Of a DNA stretch of 64,000 nt, positions 53,516 through 63,520 are shown piece after piece. A program made the position numbers and the translations under genes. Where the stretch lies: contig NHNW01000005.1 in NCBI GenBank assembly GCA_002786025.1, positions 124,001 to 188,000 on the forward strand, in the 5' to 3' direction. The DNA comes from Zasmidium citrigriseum (Eukaryota; Ascomycota; Dothideomycetes; Mycosphaerellales; Mycosphaerellaceae). Within the stretch, counting starts at the first letter, position 1. Each line of letters starts with the position of its first letter. The notes below the pieces were generated by a model. It saw only the letters and a program-made list of their open reading frames with translations, had not been told where the DNA came from and made no database searches.

Positions 53516-53877
53516 GCAGAAGTAGAGATGAGGGCATGGTCATTTGATGGGAGCAGAGACGGGATTGCGGAGGTATGAATACAGATAGATGAGATCTCTG
53601 ATGACGATACCCCGTTGATGGAATAGAGTATAGACGACTGCGATAGAAGATAGAAGTCTCTCGGCCGTATTACAAAATCGCAGACACAGACTCGTCCTGC
53701 GTTTGCGAGAATACAAAAGGATAACTTTCTCCCCATGACGTACTTCCACCAAGCACTAGTATCCAATACTTCGAGCAAGCCATGTGCCTGACCAAAGTAC
53801 TCCAGACCCAAGAAGCCTAAGAATAGCACCATCTTAGGCCCGTTCGTGTTTTGCACGCACTCCAGACCCTCTTGTGC
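53516..53877. other. Convergent 3' flanks
   Basis: 362 bp tail-to-tail spacer between the sugar transporter and the second BTB-like gene. No feature is seen. Confidence 0.45.
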
Positions 53878-55011
53878 CTATTTCTTCTTCGACTTCAATC
53901 CATCTGGCGGCAAGTATTCCGCCTCGCCCTCCTCATCCTCAAAAGCCTCCTCTCCCCTCTCGAGCCGACATCTAACGACCTCCTCCCACGTCTCATGCTC
54001 ATGGTAAACGCACCACTCGTCCAACACCATATCTCCCTCATCCTCCCTACCTGCCCGCAGCGAATTGAGCCTCATTACCCCGGCCAGGAACTCCGGCGGC
54101 AAATTCTCTTGCTCGGCCTTCTGCGCGGGAGAGTCTTGGGTAGGATCCCACTCATAAGCAAAAACGTGGATGAGCCAGAGCCGGAGTTTGGAAGTCGATG
54201 GGAGGCTATCGAAAGCTTTGATGATGGTGTCGATGGACGGTAGAGGGACGCTGTCTGGCTGATTGAGGAGGAGGTTCATGATCCGAGTCCGGAGAGCCGG
54301 AGTGTCGAAACGGTCGGCCAGGATGTAAAGGCCTGTCAAGAGGTTGGCGAGATTCTCTGTAGGCTTTGATGGGCTGTAGTCGTGGCGAGAAAGACCGGTA
54401 TCTTGGTTCGCCTGTTTGTCGAAGAGGGCGCCAGTCCACTTGACCATATACTTCAATCCCGTGCCGTGCATCTCTGCCAGCTTGATGAGTGCGACGATCT
54501 GATAGACATCCAAGTCACTCGCTTTGGTGTCGTGACGAGCTTGAGGCTCCACGGCAAGGAAGTAATCGTGCTCGGGACGTCCATCAAGTAGAGCGGCCGA
54601 AGCACCGTACTCACTGACCTCAGTCTCTCTGCCATCTCTTCTCTGCCGGTCGACCAGCTCCTCTAAAGTTGCCGCAGTCTCATTCAAGCTTTCCGAGACC
54701 CCGTACAAAGCCAGCTGCGCCTTCGTAATCTGCAAGATGGCAGCCGGGCTGATATCCTCCAAGTCTTCCTCAGCGATCTCCACATACTCATCCACATCAT
54801 CCGTCTCAATCTCTCCGGTCTGGATCCAGTGCATCATCGTATCGAAGACCTCAAGGTCGACGTCTTCATCGGAGAGTACAAATCGATCATCTTGCGCTTC
54901 CCTCATGCCAGACCGATACGCAGCTTTGAAGTACTTGGAGCGCCGGCAAAGGATCTTCTTATCGAGGACATATTCGCGGTCGCCAACCAGGATGGTCGTC
55001 GTCGTCGCCAT
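53878..55011 (-). CDS. BTB/POZ-like domain protein, 377 aa
   Basis: Intronless; the ATG at 55011 starts directly before the Ile-Leu-Val-Gly-Asp strand, and the longer upstream frame looks like 5' UTR. The BTB-like region, about residues 5-72, has Val-Leu-Asp-Lys-Lys-Ile-Leu-Cys-Arg-Arg-Ser-Lys-Tyr-Phe-Lys-Ala-Ala-Tyr and later Met-Met-His-Trp-Ile-Gln-Thr-Gly. An acidic linker follows. The C-terminal half shares with the protein at 49008-50120 the helices Leu-Tyr-Ile-Leu-Ala-Asp-Arg-Phe-Asp-Thr-Pro-Ala-Leu and Leu-Trp-Leu-Ile-His-Val-Phe-Ala-Tyr-Glu-Trp-Asp-Pro, and a following Asp-Ser-Pro motif. The two are therefore probably diverged paralogues. The tail is Glu/Asp-rich, ending in Lys-Lys-Lys. 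Function unknown. Confidence 0.85.
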   Translation of the reverse strand: MATTTTILVGDREYVLDKKILCRRSKYFKAAYRSGMREAQDDRFVLSDEDVDLEVFDTMMHWIQTGEIETDDVDEYVEIAEEDLEDISPAAILQITKAQLALYGVSESLNETAATLEELVDRQRRDGRETEVSEYGASAALLDGRPEHDYFLAVEPQARHDTKASDLDVYQIVALIKLAEMHGTGLKYMVKWTGALFDKQANQDTGLSRHDYSPSKPTENLANLLTGLYILADRFDTPALRTRIMNLLLNQPDSVPLPSIDTIIKAFDSLPSTSKLRLWLIHVFAYEWDPTQDSPAQKAEQENLPPEFLAGVMRLNSLRAGREDEGDMVLDEWCVYHEHETWEEVVRCRLERGEEAFEDEEGEAEYLPPDGLKSKKK

Positions 55012-55285
55012 GTTCCTCTCTCTCGCGGGCAGCAAGTGACTGGCTCTTTCGAAAATATCGTGATGACTTTGATGATGTCCGGTGTGACGGAGAAGAAAAG
55101 TCAGAGAGTCGACGTCGCGAAGCAGGTGCGGAGCACGAGCCACCTGTGAATCGTCACATGCCAAAGCTAAAGCTTCACTCGCAGCTTCCAGTTACTCGAA
55201 TCATTGGAAATTACTATGTCGGTGGGTCAACTAGTAAAACATCAAATACGGGGTATCATAACACCATCCACCCACCCAGCCAACC

Positions 55286-58200
55286 TCACCTTCCTCCCTC
55301 ACCCCTCCGCGACAGCTCAAACAAAGCCCGCGCTTCTCGCCAACCCCTGCTGGAAAACGCCTTCTTCCGTATCGGCGCGCCAACCATTCCCACCGCCTCC
55401 ATCTTCGCCTCGATCGAGGACGCCACCCCCTTCCTCGCAAAGTTCTTCTTCCGTATCACACCCACCACCTTCCCCTTCCTCTTGCTATTCTTCCACACCA
55501 AAACCCCACCCCAAACCTCCCTCACCTCCCTCCTCGAAAGTGGCTGCTTCGTGGTCACAGTCCCAAGACCTTCTTCGCTCTTCATGACCTCGCCCGGCAG
55601 AGGAGTCATGTTAGTGTCAGGTGCGTGTAGTCCCAGCGCACCAGAAGTAAAACCCGCCTTGCCCGTGCAAGCCGCTTGGAGCATAGCCGCGAGTTGAGAG
55701 GCAGGCTCGACTTCGCCTTGGGCGCGATACGTCTCCATGCGGCGAAAAGCAACGCCGGCGCGGAGCCAGACGCCCTGCCAGCGGAGGAGGAGGCAGTAGC
55801 GTGCGCGGAAGAGGGGTTCCCAGCGGAGGAAGGCGTGGGTGGGGAGGATGGTGGTGGAGGAGAGGGTGTTGGTCCAGCAGCGGTGTTCGAGGTCGTCTAT
55901 GCTGTCGAGGCGGAGGTCGGTTTGCGGTGCGGTCGGGGGTAGACTCTTGGGAAAGGAGGAGACGAAGGCACCTAGCGGATCGCATGAGTGCTGGAGGGTG
56001 GCGTCGAATTGGTCTAGAGGGAGGGCGAGCCAGTCTTCGAGAGAGTCGTGCAATGGGCTGTCCTGCTGGCTTCTCGCAAGATTCTTGCGAGTGGTAGTGA
56101 CCGGCTTGTATACGCGCCCATCAAACACAAGCTCATTGTCTCCTTGCGTCGCCCGGTGCTCAGACGATTGTGGCTCGGGGCTCCGCTGCCAAAGTTTCAA
56201 TGTCCCTTCGTGCGGAGCGAAGCGAACCTCGAACTCCTTCGCGGGTACCAGTGTACGACTGATCTTCAGTCGAGGCGCATCGCCAACGCTGGCTTCGAGG
56301 GCTTCTGGTCGCAGCTCGCGAGGCCGCAAGGTCTCGACTTGGATTTCAGACATTTCCAGCTCCCCATCGTCGCCTCCTCGAGGAAAATGGTCGGAAAAGT
56401 TGACCTGAGACGCAACACCAACGCTCGCTTCTTGACTCTCCATTCGCAGCTCATCAGGCCGCAGATTCTCGCCTGAACTTGAGGCTGCCTCTGGCTGCGG
56501 CTCGTTGGAATGCACATCGTGTACACTGTGAAAGCGGATTCTCGCCTGAGGCGTAAGATCCATGGTGCGACCGAGATGCTCTGATTGTTTGAATATCTTG
56601 GACAGACGTTCCGACGGCCGTGCCTCTTGTTCGATGCCTTCGCGACTTCCGGACGAGCCAGCCTCGTGTTCGAATCGGTCCGCCCAGTGAGTGTTCATGT
56701 GTACACGAGGTACAACGCGGCTTGCCAGCGGGAGAGTCACTACTTCCGCCTCATCATGGTCTGAACTCTCCATGGTCAGTAGGTCTTCTTCTTGTTCTTG
56801 TGCGCCTGTCATCGGCGTGTACAAAGTCTCGCCACTGGCCTCTGGAGCCCCTTCATGAGCCATGGTCTGAGGGAGAGGAGACGCTCTTGTTTCGACTTCA
56901 TGTTCGACCTCGACAATCGGAGTAAAAGATTCCACCCCATCGTAGCCCAGACCAGATCGTCGTGAAGGTACCTTGAAGTCAGATTCGCCGTCCTTCAAGA
57001 AGGCGGCCGAGGGAGCGTCTGGATCGTAAAGTGGCTCACGAATCTCAGCTGACCCCTCGAACAGACTTGTAGATACAACGTGATTGTCAAGATCATGTGA
57101 ATGACGTTCCACTCTCATTGACCTCGCTCTCAGCTCGGGATGCAGATTTTCCTGATGATCTTCGTATTCCGTCAAGTCCAAAGGTGAGTACACTTGATCG
57201 GTCGCTGTGAGCGTATTCGCAGCCTGTTCCGGATCATTCGCGTCCTCGCGCTCGGACACGGGGAAAGGATCGTACAACATCATCGTCTGCGCAATTTCTC
57301 TCTCCTTCTGAGGAGATAGCCAGAATCTCCCTCGTCGGAAAGACCTTGTCGCAAGCAGGAGTCTGGCCTTGGCCTCATTAGCCTCCCGCAGCGCCTCATC
57401 CCCCAAGAATCGATCTAATTGCCGCATGCCACCCCTCGCCCGAATCTTCGGCAAAACATTCTCGGTCCACATTTTCCACACCAGACGATCCAGGTCATCC
57501 GCCACCTCGTTTCCCTCGACCCTTCTCACCAGAGAGAGCACGTATTGTAATTGGACGGTACTCGGCCTCCTCAAGTCCTTGAGCGGGCGAATGATGCCAG
57601 TTGTGACCAGTGCTCGGGTCATCATAGGCCTCATGTAGATCAGGCGGTCGCGGAGGAAGAGGTAGCACTCCCACACTCGCCGGAAAGCGCTCCGGGACGA
57701 CTTTAAGCCCTCGTTCTGAGAGATGTAGAAGGCGACCAAGTGGATGAGGTCGATGTGTTCCTGCGGCAGCCGATTACGAGGCGATTCGGGCCGTTCTACT
57801 TGATCCTCGGGTGTCAGACGTTGCAGAAAGCGCCAGAGTCGCAAGGAGTTGAAAGGGTAAGATTTCGCGAGGGTGATGGGGAGGTCATAGCATGCGGATA
57901 GAGGCAATGTCTGGACGGTATTGAAGACGTGCTCAGCATATTGTGGCCAGCCTTTCTCCAAGAAGTAGTGGATGAGGGTTTGAGCGAGTGCGTTGTCGAT
58001 TCCAACATCGGCGTGGTGAGTGATACCATGGAAGGCTCGTTGGACGCTACCCATGGAGAACGAGTGCATCAAGATGTCAAAGACGCCGTGGCAGACCTTC
58101 ATGTGAGGGATCCGATGACGAGCAAGAAGGACGATGAGCTGCGCCGCAGGAGTCAAGCCGCGGATGCGTTGGCGTCGAGTGGCACTTTCCAAGGCGAGCT

Positions 58201-59296
58201 CTTCGAGGTCTTGAAGCAGTTGATCAACAGAGGGCGTGCAATCCGGTGGCCTTGTGTATCGTTTCCATCCTCCAGCAACAGTGACATGCATTTCGCCAGA
58301 TGCAAGCTCTTCTTCCCGGGCGAGCAATGGTACCCAGTGTCTGAGCAATATACGACTTCGATCCAGACCTTTTAGGGTTGATAGGTGGTCTTTCAATGTG
58401 GTAAATTCCGGAAAGCTGCTCGCCATCAAATCGTACACTTGGCGCCAAACAGGATTCGGAGAGTGTTCGCCTTGAAGGTGATGTAGTCCACGAAGTATGG
58501 GTAGCCATAACTGAATCAGTGTTTGCGCCGAGTTCGGATCTTCCAGCAATGACTTCGTGACAGAAACGCATATCGGAGCCAGTTCGACCTCGGAGGGTAG
58601 TTCGTCCAGAAGGCCTGCGATCTCGGCGATATGCTGCTCGCAGTCCTCCCACTGTAGCACTAAGCACAACACCGACGATAGCTCACCTTCAGCCAGAGTC
58701 TGCAATCGTATCTTTTCCAGCAGAAGCTCGCGAAGCTCGCAAAAGCTGTCTTCTGTGAAGCCATGGGAAGTCAGAAACTCGACCAGTCGAAGGGTGTTGC
58801 GTGCTTCAGGCTCATTCGCTGAAGTCCGCAAGAACTCGACCAGGCCTTGTAAATCCTCATCCCGTGCAAGAAGCTCCTCAAACGCCCTCCTGCTAGCCGC
58901 AACGGCATCTTCCTGCTGGGGAACGTCCAAAAACGTCTCCCACATCTCCTTCCTCCTCTTCTTCCTCCAGCCGTCTAGGAGCCCATCCGTCTGATCAACC
59001 CCGGGCGGCTCCCACTTCCAATCATCCACCCTCCTCTCCGGCACAAACCCGCCCAATCCAAACAGACTCCCCAAATCCACTCCAGGTGCGGGCATAGAAC
59101 TCGCTACAGCTGCCACGCCCATCCTCCTCTTACTGCTCCGTCTATGCGCCTCCAATGGCCCAGGCACATGACTGCCATACCGTCTCCCCCGTTTGTGGGC
59201 ATTGGACACGCGAGCAAAGCGGTTGAAGGCTTCGGCGAGGATGTCGTCGGTGATCCAGAGGGCCGGGAGGCGGGTGGTGGGTGCGCGACATGGCAT
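55286..59296 (-). CDS. Uncharacterised 1336-aa protein, possibly helical-repeat organelle factor
   Basis: Single 4-kb exon, start at 59296. I do not recognise a catalytic domain. Residues 1-60 are Arg-rich with few acids and could be a mitochondrial presequence. Residues about 100-650 are almost entirely helical with regular Leu/Trp/Ala spacing. Stretches such as Ala-Glu-His-Val-Phe-Asn-Thr-Val and Arg-Ser-Ala-Phe-Arg-Arg-Val-Trp-Glu-Cys-Tyr-Leu-Phe-Leu suggest PPR-like or other alpha-alpha repeats. From about 690 to 1150 it is acidic, Ser/Pro/Glu-rich and disordered. The last 180 residues are basic and folded-looking (Arg-Tyr-Cys-Leu-Leu-Leu-Arg-Trp-Gln-Gly-Val-Trp-Leu-Arg-Ala). It is divergent from the mitochondrial ribosomal protein gene across 169 bp, which is compatible with, but does not prove, a mitochondrial gene-expression role. 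Confidence 0.8.
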   Translation of the reverse strand: MPCRAPTTRLPALWITDDILAEAFNRFARVSNAHKRGRRYGSHVPGPLEAHRRSSKRRMGVAAVASSMPAPGVDLGSLFGLGGFVPERRVDDWKWEPPGVDQTDGLLDGWRKKRRKEMWETFLDVPQQEDAVAASRRAFEELLARDEDLQGLVEFLRTSANEPEARNTLRLVEFLTSHGFTEDSFCELRELLLEKIRLQTLAEGELSSVLCLVLQWEDCEQHIAEIAGLLDELPSEVELAPICVSVTKSLLEDPNSAQTLIQLWLPILRGLHHLQGEHSPNPVWRQVYDLMASSFPEFTTLKDHLSTLKGLDRSRILLRHWVPLLAREEELASGEMHVTVAGGWKRYTRPPDCTPSVDQLLQDLEELALESATRRQRIRGLTPAAQLIVLLARHRIPHMKVCHGVFDILMHSFSMGSVQRAFHGITHHADVGIDNALAQTLIHYFLEKGWPQYAEHVFNTVQTLPLSACYDLPITLAKSYPFNSLRLWRFLQRLTPEDQVERPESPRNRLPQEHIDLIHLVAFYISQNEGLKSSRSAFRRVWECYLFLRDRLIYMRPMMTRALVTTGIIRPLKDLRRPSTVQLQYVLSLVRRVEGNEVADDLDRLVWKMWTENVLPKIRARGGMRQLDRFLGDEALREANEAKARLLLATRSFRRGRFWLSPQKEREIAQTMMLYDPFPVSEREDANDPEQAANTLTATDQVYSPLDLTEYEDHQENLHPELRARSMRVERHSHDLDNHVVSTSLFEGSAEIREPLYDPDAPSAAFLKDGESDFKVPSRRSGLGYDGVESFTPIVEVEHEVETRASPLPQTMAHEGAPEASGETLYTPMTGAQEQEEDLLTMESSDHDEAEVVTLPLASRVVPRVHMNTHWADRFEHEAGSSGSREGIEQEARPSERLSKIFKQSEHLGRTMDLTPQARIRFHSVHDVHSNEPQPEAASSSGENLRPDELRMESQEASVGVASQVNFSDHFPRGGDDGELEMSEIQVETLRPRELRPEALEASVGDAPRLKISRTLVPAKEFEVRFAPHEGTLKLWQRSPEPQSSEHRATQGDNELVFDGRVYKPVTTTRKNLARSQQDSPLHDSLEDWLALPLDQFDATLQHSCDPLGAFVSSFPKSLPPTAPQTDLRLDSIDDLEHRCWTNTLSSTTILPTHAFLRWEPLFRARYCLLLRWQGVWLRAGVAFRRMETYRAQGEVEPASQLAAMLQAACTGKAGFTSGALGLHAPDTNMTPLPGEVMKSEEGLGTVTTKQPLSRREVREVWGGVLVWKNSKRKGKVVGVIRKKNFARKGVASSIEAKMEAVGMVGAPIRKKAFSSRGWREARALFELSRRGEGGR

Positions 59297-59465
59297 GAAG
59301 TGTTGTTGGTTATTTCATTGGTGCATTGATTGGATATTGACGATGTTGATCGGGGTGAGGTTGTGCAGCTTTGCGGGCGGAGCGGGAGTGCCAAGACTTG
59401 GGATCTGGAGACGAGATGAAAGTCGGCGGCGATGTTTCAATGCGCGATCATCCACACGCATCGCC
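59297..59465. promoter_or_regulatory. Short divergent promoter
   Basis: Only 169 bp separate the start codons of the 1336-aa protein gene and the uS2m gene, so they must share a bidirectional promoter. No TATA box is seen. Confidence 0.5.
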
Positions 59466-61155
59466 ATGATAATACGAGCGCTGCGGCTGCGGCATGGTAT
59501 TTGATTCCGAATCAATGATATGAATCAATTCTAATGAAATCACAGGCCGAATCGCCCTCCCTCGAGCCATCAACAATACCTCTCGTCGCTGGTACTCCCT
59601 AGAGACCGAATCGAACGAAAGGACGTCCACACCCTCCTTCATCCCCGATACCACCAAATCGCAGCTCGACCGCATCCCCGCCCTGCGCAGTGTCCAAATC
59701 AACGACCCCAACGATCCCGTTGCGCAAGACTACGCCTTCTTCCAGCACCAGAAAGCCCACACCCAACATTTGGGTTCAACCCTCACACCGCACTACAAAC
59801 CGCACGAACTGATCTCCAACCCCCCATCTCCGAAAGACATCACCCTAGAACTCCTCCTGGCATCACAAGCGCACATTGGCCACTCAACAAGTCTCTGGCA
59901 TCCAGCGAATGCAAGATACATTTTCGGAATAAGGGGACGAAAGAGCGATGGCGAAGCACCCATACACGTAATCTCACTAGAGACGACAGCAGCCCATCTA
60001 CGAAGAGCCTGTAAAATCGTCTCCGGCGTGACAGAAAGAGGCGGCCTAGTCCTCTTCGTAGGCACACGAGAAGGCCAAGCACGTGCCGTGGTTCGAGCAG
60101 CACAGCTCGCGAAAGGCTGCCACCTCTTCTCCAAATGGATTCCCGGCAGCATAACCAATGGCCAACAAATCCTGGGCCGGTGCGACAAAAAGGTCGTCAA
60201 CGAGTTCGATAAAGAAGTGCCTGGATTCGAGGACCAGCTCGGTGTGAAAGCGGCCCTGAAACCGGACTTGGTGGTGTGTTTGAACCCGCTGGAGAATTAT
60301 GTGTTGTTGCATGAGTGTGGGTTGAATAATATTCCGACGATTGGGATTGTGGATACGGATTGTAATCCTACGTGGGTTACGTATCCGATTCCGGCGAATG
60401 ATGATAGTTTGAGGTGTGTGCAGGTTATTGCGGGTGTGTTGGGACGAGCTGGAGAGGAGGGACAGGCGAGGAGACTGCAGTTGGCTGGGCAGGGAGTTAC
60501 GACGTATACCGCCACGCATGGTCTTGAGCCGCCCAAGAAGCAGAAGCAAGCCAGACCAGCAAGACCTCAAAGACGACAAGCGCCCCAAGCTCTACCAGTC
60601 GAAGATCTGAACTTCCCCGAAGACGTGGAGAACGTCGACGTGAAACAACATCTCGAAGACCAAAAGATCCTCAGCGACGCAGAGAACATCATGAAAGAAC
60701 AAGGCGGCATGCAAAGCTCAACCCACACCCAACAAGAACTCGCCGGCGAACAGGAAGAAGAAGACTTCGAAGACGACGTCTACTCCAGCGAATCCTCAAC
60801 CCTGGACGCATCCCTCACAGACTCGAACTACACCCAATCCTCATCTTCCTCAGAAATCTCCGACGAAGACCTCGCTCAATTCGGCGGTATCGATCAACTC
60901 AAATCCTCCCAAACTCCTTCTTCCGAACCAGACGTTCAAGCAACCCAAGCCCCCGAAGCAGAGTCAACATGGGACCAAGTCGGCGAAGTCGCGAAAGAAC
61001 TCGGCGAGGAAGATCAAGCGGAACCGGACTTCCCTGTTGAGGAGGGTGATGCGGCGAAGGAGGAGGCGCCTTTTACTGATGAAGGGGTGAGGCCGAGTGA
61101 AGCTACTACTGAGAGTGTGGAGAAGGAGGAGGATGGTGGGAAGGAGAAGAAGTAG
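59466..61155 (+). CDS. MRP4: Mitochondrial small-subunit ribosomal protein uS2m
   Basis: 546-aa S2-family protein from exons 59466-59496 and 59546-61155 (49-nt intron with a CTAAT branch site). The first exon gives Met-Ile-Ile-Arg-Ala-Leu-Arg-Leu-Arg-His, and splicing joins it to Arg-Ile-Ala-Leu-Pro-Arg-Ala-Ile-Asn-Asn-Thr-Ser-Arg-Arg-Trp-Tyr. This is a classic matrix-targeting presequence, which settles the start. The S2 fold spans about residues 100-330: Ala-His-Ile-Gly-His, Trp-His-Pro-Ala-Asn-Ala-Arg-Tyr-Ile-Phe-Gly-Ile-Arg, Val-Gly-Thr-Arg-Glu, Trp-Ile-Pro-Gly-Ser-Ile-Thr-Asn, Pro-Asp-Leu-Val-Val-Cys-Leu-Asn-Pro, and Gly-Ile-Val-Asp-Thr-Asp-Cys-Asn-Pro. About 200 extra C-terminal residues are strongly acidic, Ser/Glu/Gln-rich and disordered, well beyond the bacterial S2 length. 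Confidence 0.95.
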
Positions 61156-61489
61156 GGAGGGCGAGTGTATAGATATAGCAGACGGAATGGGAAAATGTAC
61201 AGCGATCCAATTTCAATCTTTCTCACTTTTGAATCCTCGTTCTGGTTGTTGACTTTCAGCGAATATTCACATTGTTACACACACTTTCGACAGTCCCAAT
61301 AATCCCAGCCAGCCAGCCATGCATCATAAAAGAAAAAGAAAGAAACGCAAACGCCAGAGTCCATGCCCTTCCTCCCGCTCGCTGGCCCGCTCGATATCGT
61401 CGTACACCTGCACCAAAAGCAAAAGCAAGTAAAAGAGAAAAAAAAGCCACTCACTCCCCTCAAAAAACAAACGACCTCGTCCCGGCCTT
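61156..61489. other. Convergent 3' flanks
   Basis: 334 bp spacer, A-rich in its right half (about 61325-61450), probably two 3' UTRs. No gene is seen. Confidence 0.45.
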
Positions 61490-63520
61490 CTAAACCTGCA
61501 CCCCCTGCTGCCCCTGATTCGGATTCGCAGCAAAAACCTGCTGTGGCGCCTGCTGCTGCACAACCAACGTCGGCGTAGCACCCATAGCGGGAGTCCCAGC
61601 GCCAGCAGCACTCCTCTCCCGCTCCGCCTTCTCCGCCTCCATACGCTCACGATCGGCCTTCGTGATGCGCGGCTTCCTAGGCGCTCCCGTCCCCCGTCCT
61701 CTCCCCCGTCCTCGACCCGTCGCAGCGCCTTCTTTCTTCTCCGCCAGTTGGGCGTGAGTTGTTCCAGCTGTAGCTGAAGCCCTACCACGCCCTCTACCCC
61801 GTCCCCGTCCCCCACGCGCAGGAGCGCTAGATTCGACTTGCGCCGCCTGACCCTCCGGAACCAAAGGACCAGAATACACAAAAAACCCATCCTTCGCCAC
61901 AGCCGCTTTCTCCTGCCACGCGAGCTCCGTATCGTCGATGAAATCGTCTTCTTTATCATACTCTTCGACTTTCTTGCGCCGCTTGCGGGGCTTCGCGTCG
62001 CCGTCGAGGCCGGTGTTGGATTTCTCTTCGTCGATGCCGCCCATTTCGACGTTGCTGTCGCCGTCCATTTCGGACATGAGGTCTACAGACATGTCGTCTG
62101 CGGAGCCGCCTTCGATTTTGTTGGCGGCGGCTGCGACTCTCAGTAAAGCTTCGCGATGGGCGGCGGCGCGGGGGTTGATGGCGTCGCGGCCGTATTTCTT
62201 GGAGATTTCTTGGGCGATGTTGATTTGGTTGCCGCCGTTGGGGTTGAGGGCGATGCGGATTTCTATGTCGACGCCTTTGCGGTCGCTGCCTGTGTTGGAG
62301 GAGGGGCCGCCGAAGAGGTCGCTGCTTGAGAGGAGGCCGCTGCCGGTTGCCTTTGGTGGGGAGTTGGCCTTGGTGGGTGCTGGTTTGGGGGTTGGTGCTG
62401 ATGAGGATGATTTAGATTGGATCTTGATATCAGGCTTTGGTGGAGCGATACAGGCAGGGCCGCCGTCGATATCCATCGCGCCGTCCATGGTGGTGCCGAT
62501 TGGTTTGCTGAGTGATAGGCCTGGTTGCGGTGGAGCGGTGGTGGACATCACTTGTACTGGTGCAGCTCGCGGTGGCGTTGGTGATTGTTGCTGTGATGGA
62601 ACAAAGGGCGGCGGTGGTTGGTGTTGAGGTTGCTGTTGCGACTGCATTGTTGTTTGCGAAGAATAAGAGACAGTCGGTGCAGATGTCGCAGCTGATGGAT
62701 GCGGGTCAATGAGGCTGGTTATTGACGGCGATGCAGATGCCCGGTTGACGTGCGGTGATGCTTGTGCTGAGTGAGCGCCGTTTGCTGCTGCTGAAGCGGT
62801 CCGCGGAGGCGCGGAATCGATGGTGGAGCCGCGTATGGGGTCGTAGTTCTGTCCGCTCGAGAATGGCCGCGGCGTCGGCGGGTTGGAAGTATGAGGCTGC
62901 ATTGGTTGCGCTGGTGGTGGTAGACTGGATGTTGCTGATGGTGTTGGTAGTGCTGATCGCGTCGGCGGCGTGGGTTGATATGGCGGAGGTTGTGAAGGCA
63001 GCTGCTGGGGAGGTGCACTGGCGGGCGGACCCGGGGGATGGAATTGTGAGACCATCTCAGTGAGGGTGGATTGACGCGGTCCGGCAGGCGCGTCGGCGGG
63101 CGCAGGCGTCACTTTCTCTTCAGTCTTCTGCCTCTTGCGCGGCGCAGTCGTGGCGGCAGCGGCATCGCCCTCCTTCTTGACCTTGGGCTCGCGCGGCTTG
63201 CGAGGCTTCTTTTCTTTGACAGGTTTGTCATTGCCTTCAGCCTTTGCAGCAGGTTTCCTGATCCGCTTCGGCTTTGCAGCAACATCTGCAGTGGGTAGCG
63301 ATCCGTTGGTGGTGTGGGATGCAGCATTATGTGCGAGAGCAGGCTGTGCGGGATTTGCCGAAGCCGGGTGAACAACACCTTCACCAAGCGCAGAGGATGG
63401 GGTGCGACGCGCGACGGTGATCTCGTCACCGATATTTTGCGGGGGTGATTGTGGTGGACTGGAGATGCTCGAGCTCGAGCTTGCCGCATCGTCCTGCATC
63501 AGGGGCGGCGGCATGTTCAT
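61490..63520 (-). CDS. HPC2: HPC2/ubinuclein-like HIR complex subunit
   Basis: 676-aa nuclear protein, single exon; the ATG at 63520 begins Met-Asn-Met-Pro-Pro-Pro. A longer open frame exists upstream. Most of the chain is Pro/Ser/Gln/Ala-rich and disordered, with basic Lys-Pro-Arg-Lys-Pro-Arg segments in the first 150 residues. The recognisable core is the Hpc2-related domain at about residues 510-555: Tyr-Asp-Lys-Glu-Asp-Asp-Phe-Ile-Asp-Asp-Thr-Glu, followed by Lys-Asp-Gly-Phe-Phe-Val-Tyr-Ser-Gly-Pro-Leu-Val. In yeast and animals this motif in Hpc2/UBN1 contacts histone H3.3-H4 within the HIR/HIRA chaperone, which does replication-independent nucleosome assembly. The C-terminus has Gly-Arg repeats and a basic helix (Lys-Ala-Asp-Arg-Glu-Arg-Met-Glu-Ala-Glu). 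Overall sequence outside the core is not conserved in this family, so the assignment rests on that motif. Confidence 0.87.
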   Translation of the reverse strand: MNMPPPLMQDDAASSSSSISSPPQSPPQNIGDEITVARRTPSSALGEGVVHPASANPAQPALAHNAASHTTNGSLPTADVAAKPKRIRKPAAKAEGNDKPVKEKKPRKPREPKVKKEGDAAAATTAPRKRQKTEEKVTPAPADAPAGPRQSTLTEMVSQFHPPGPPASAPPQQLPSQPPPYQPTPPTRSALPTPSATSSLPPPAQPMQPHTSNPPTPRPFSSGQNYDPIRGSTIDSAPPRTASAAANGAHSAQASPHVNRASASPSITSLIDPHPSAATSAPTVSYSSQTTMQSQQQPQHQPPPPFVPSQQQSPTPPRAAPVQVMSTTAPPQPGLSLSKPIGTTMDGAMDIDGGPACIAPPKPDIKIQSKSSSSAPTPKPAPTKANSPPKATGSGLLSSSDLFGGPSSNTGSDRKGVDIEIRIALNPNGGNQINIAQEISKKYGRDAINPRAAAHREALLRVAAAANKIEGGSADDMSVDLMSEMDGDSNVEMGGIDEEKSNTGLDGDAKPRKRRKKVEEYDKEDDFIDDTELAWQEKAAVAKDGFFVYSGPLVPEGQAAQVESSAPARGGRGRGRGRGRASATAGTTHAQLAEKKEGAATGRGRGRGRGTGAPRKPRITKADRERMEAEKAERERSAAGAGTPAMGATPTLVVQQQAPQQVFAANPNQGQQGVQV

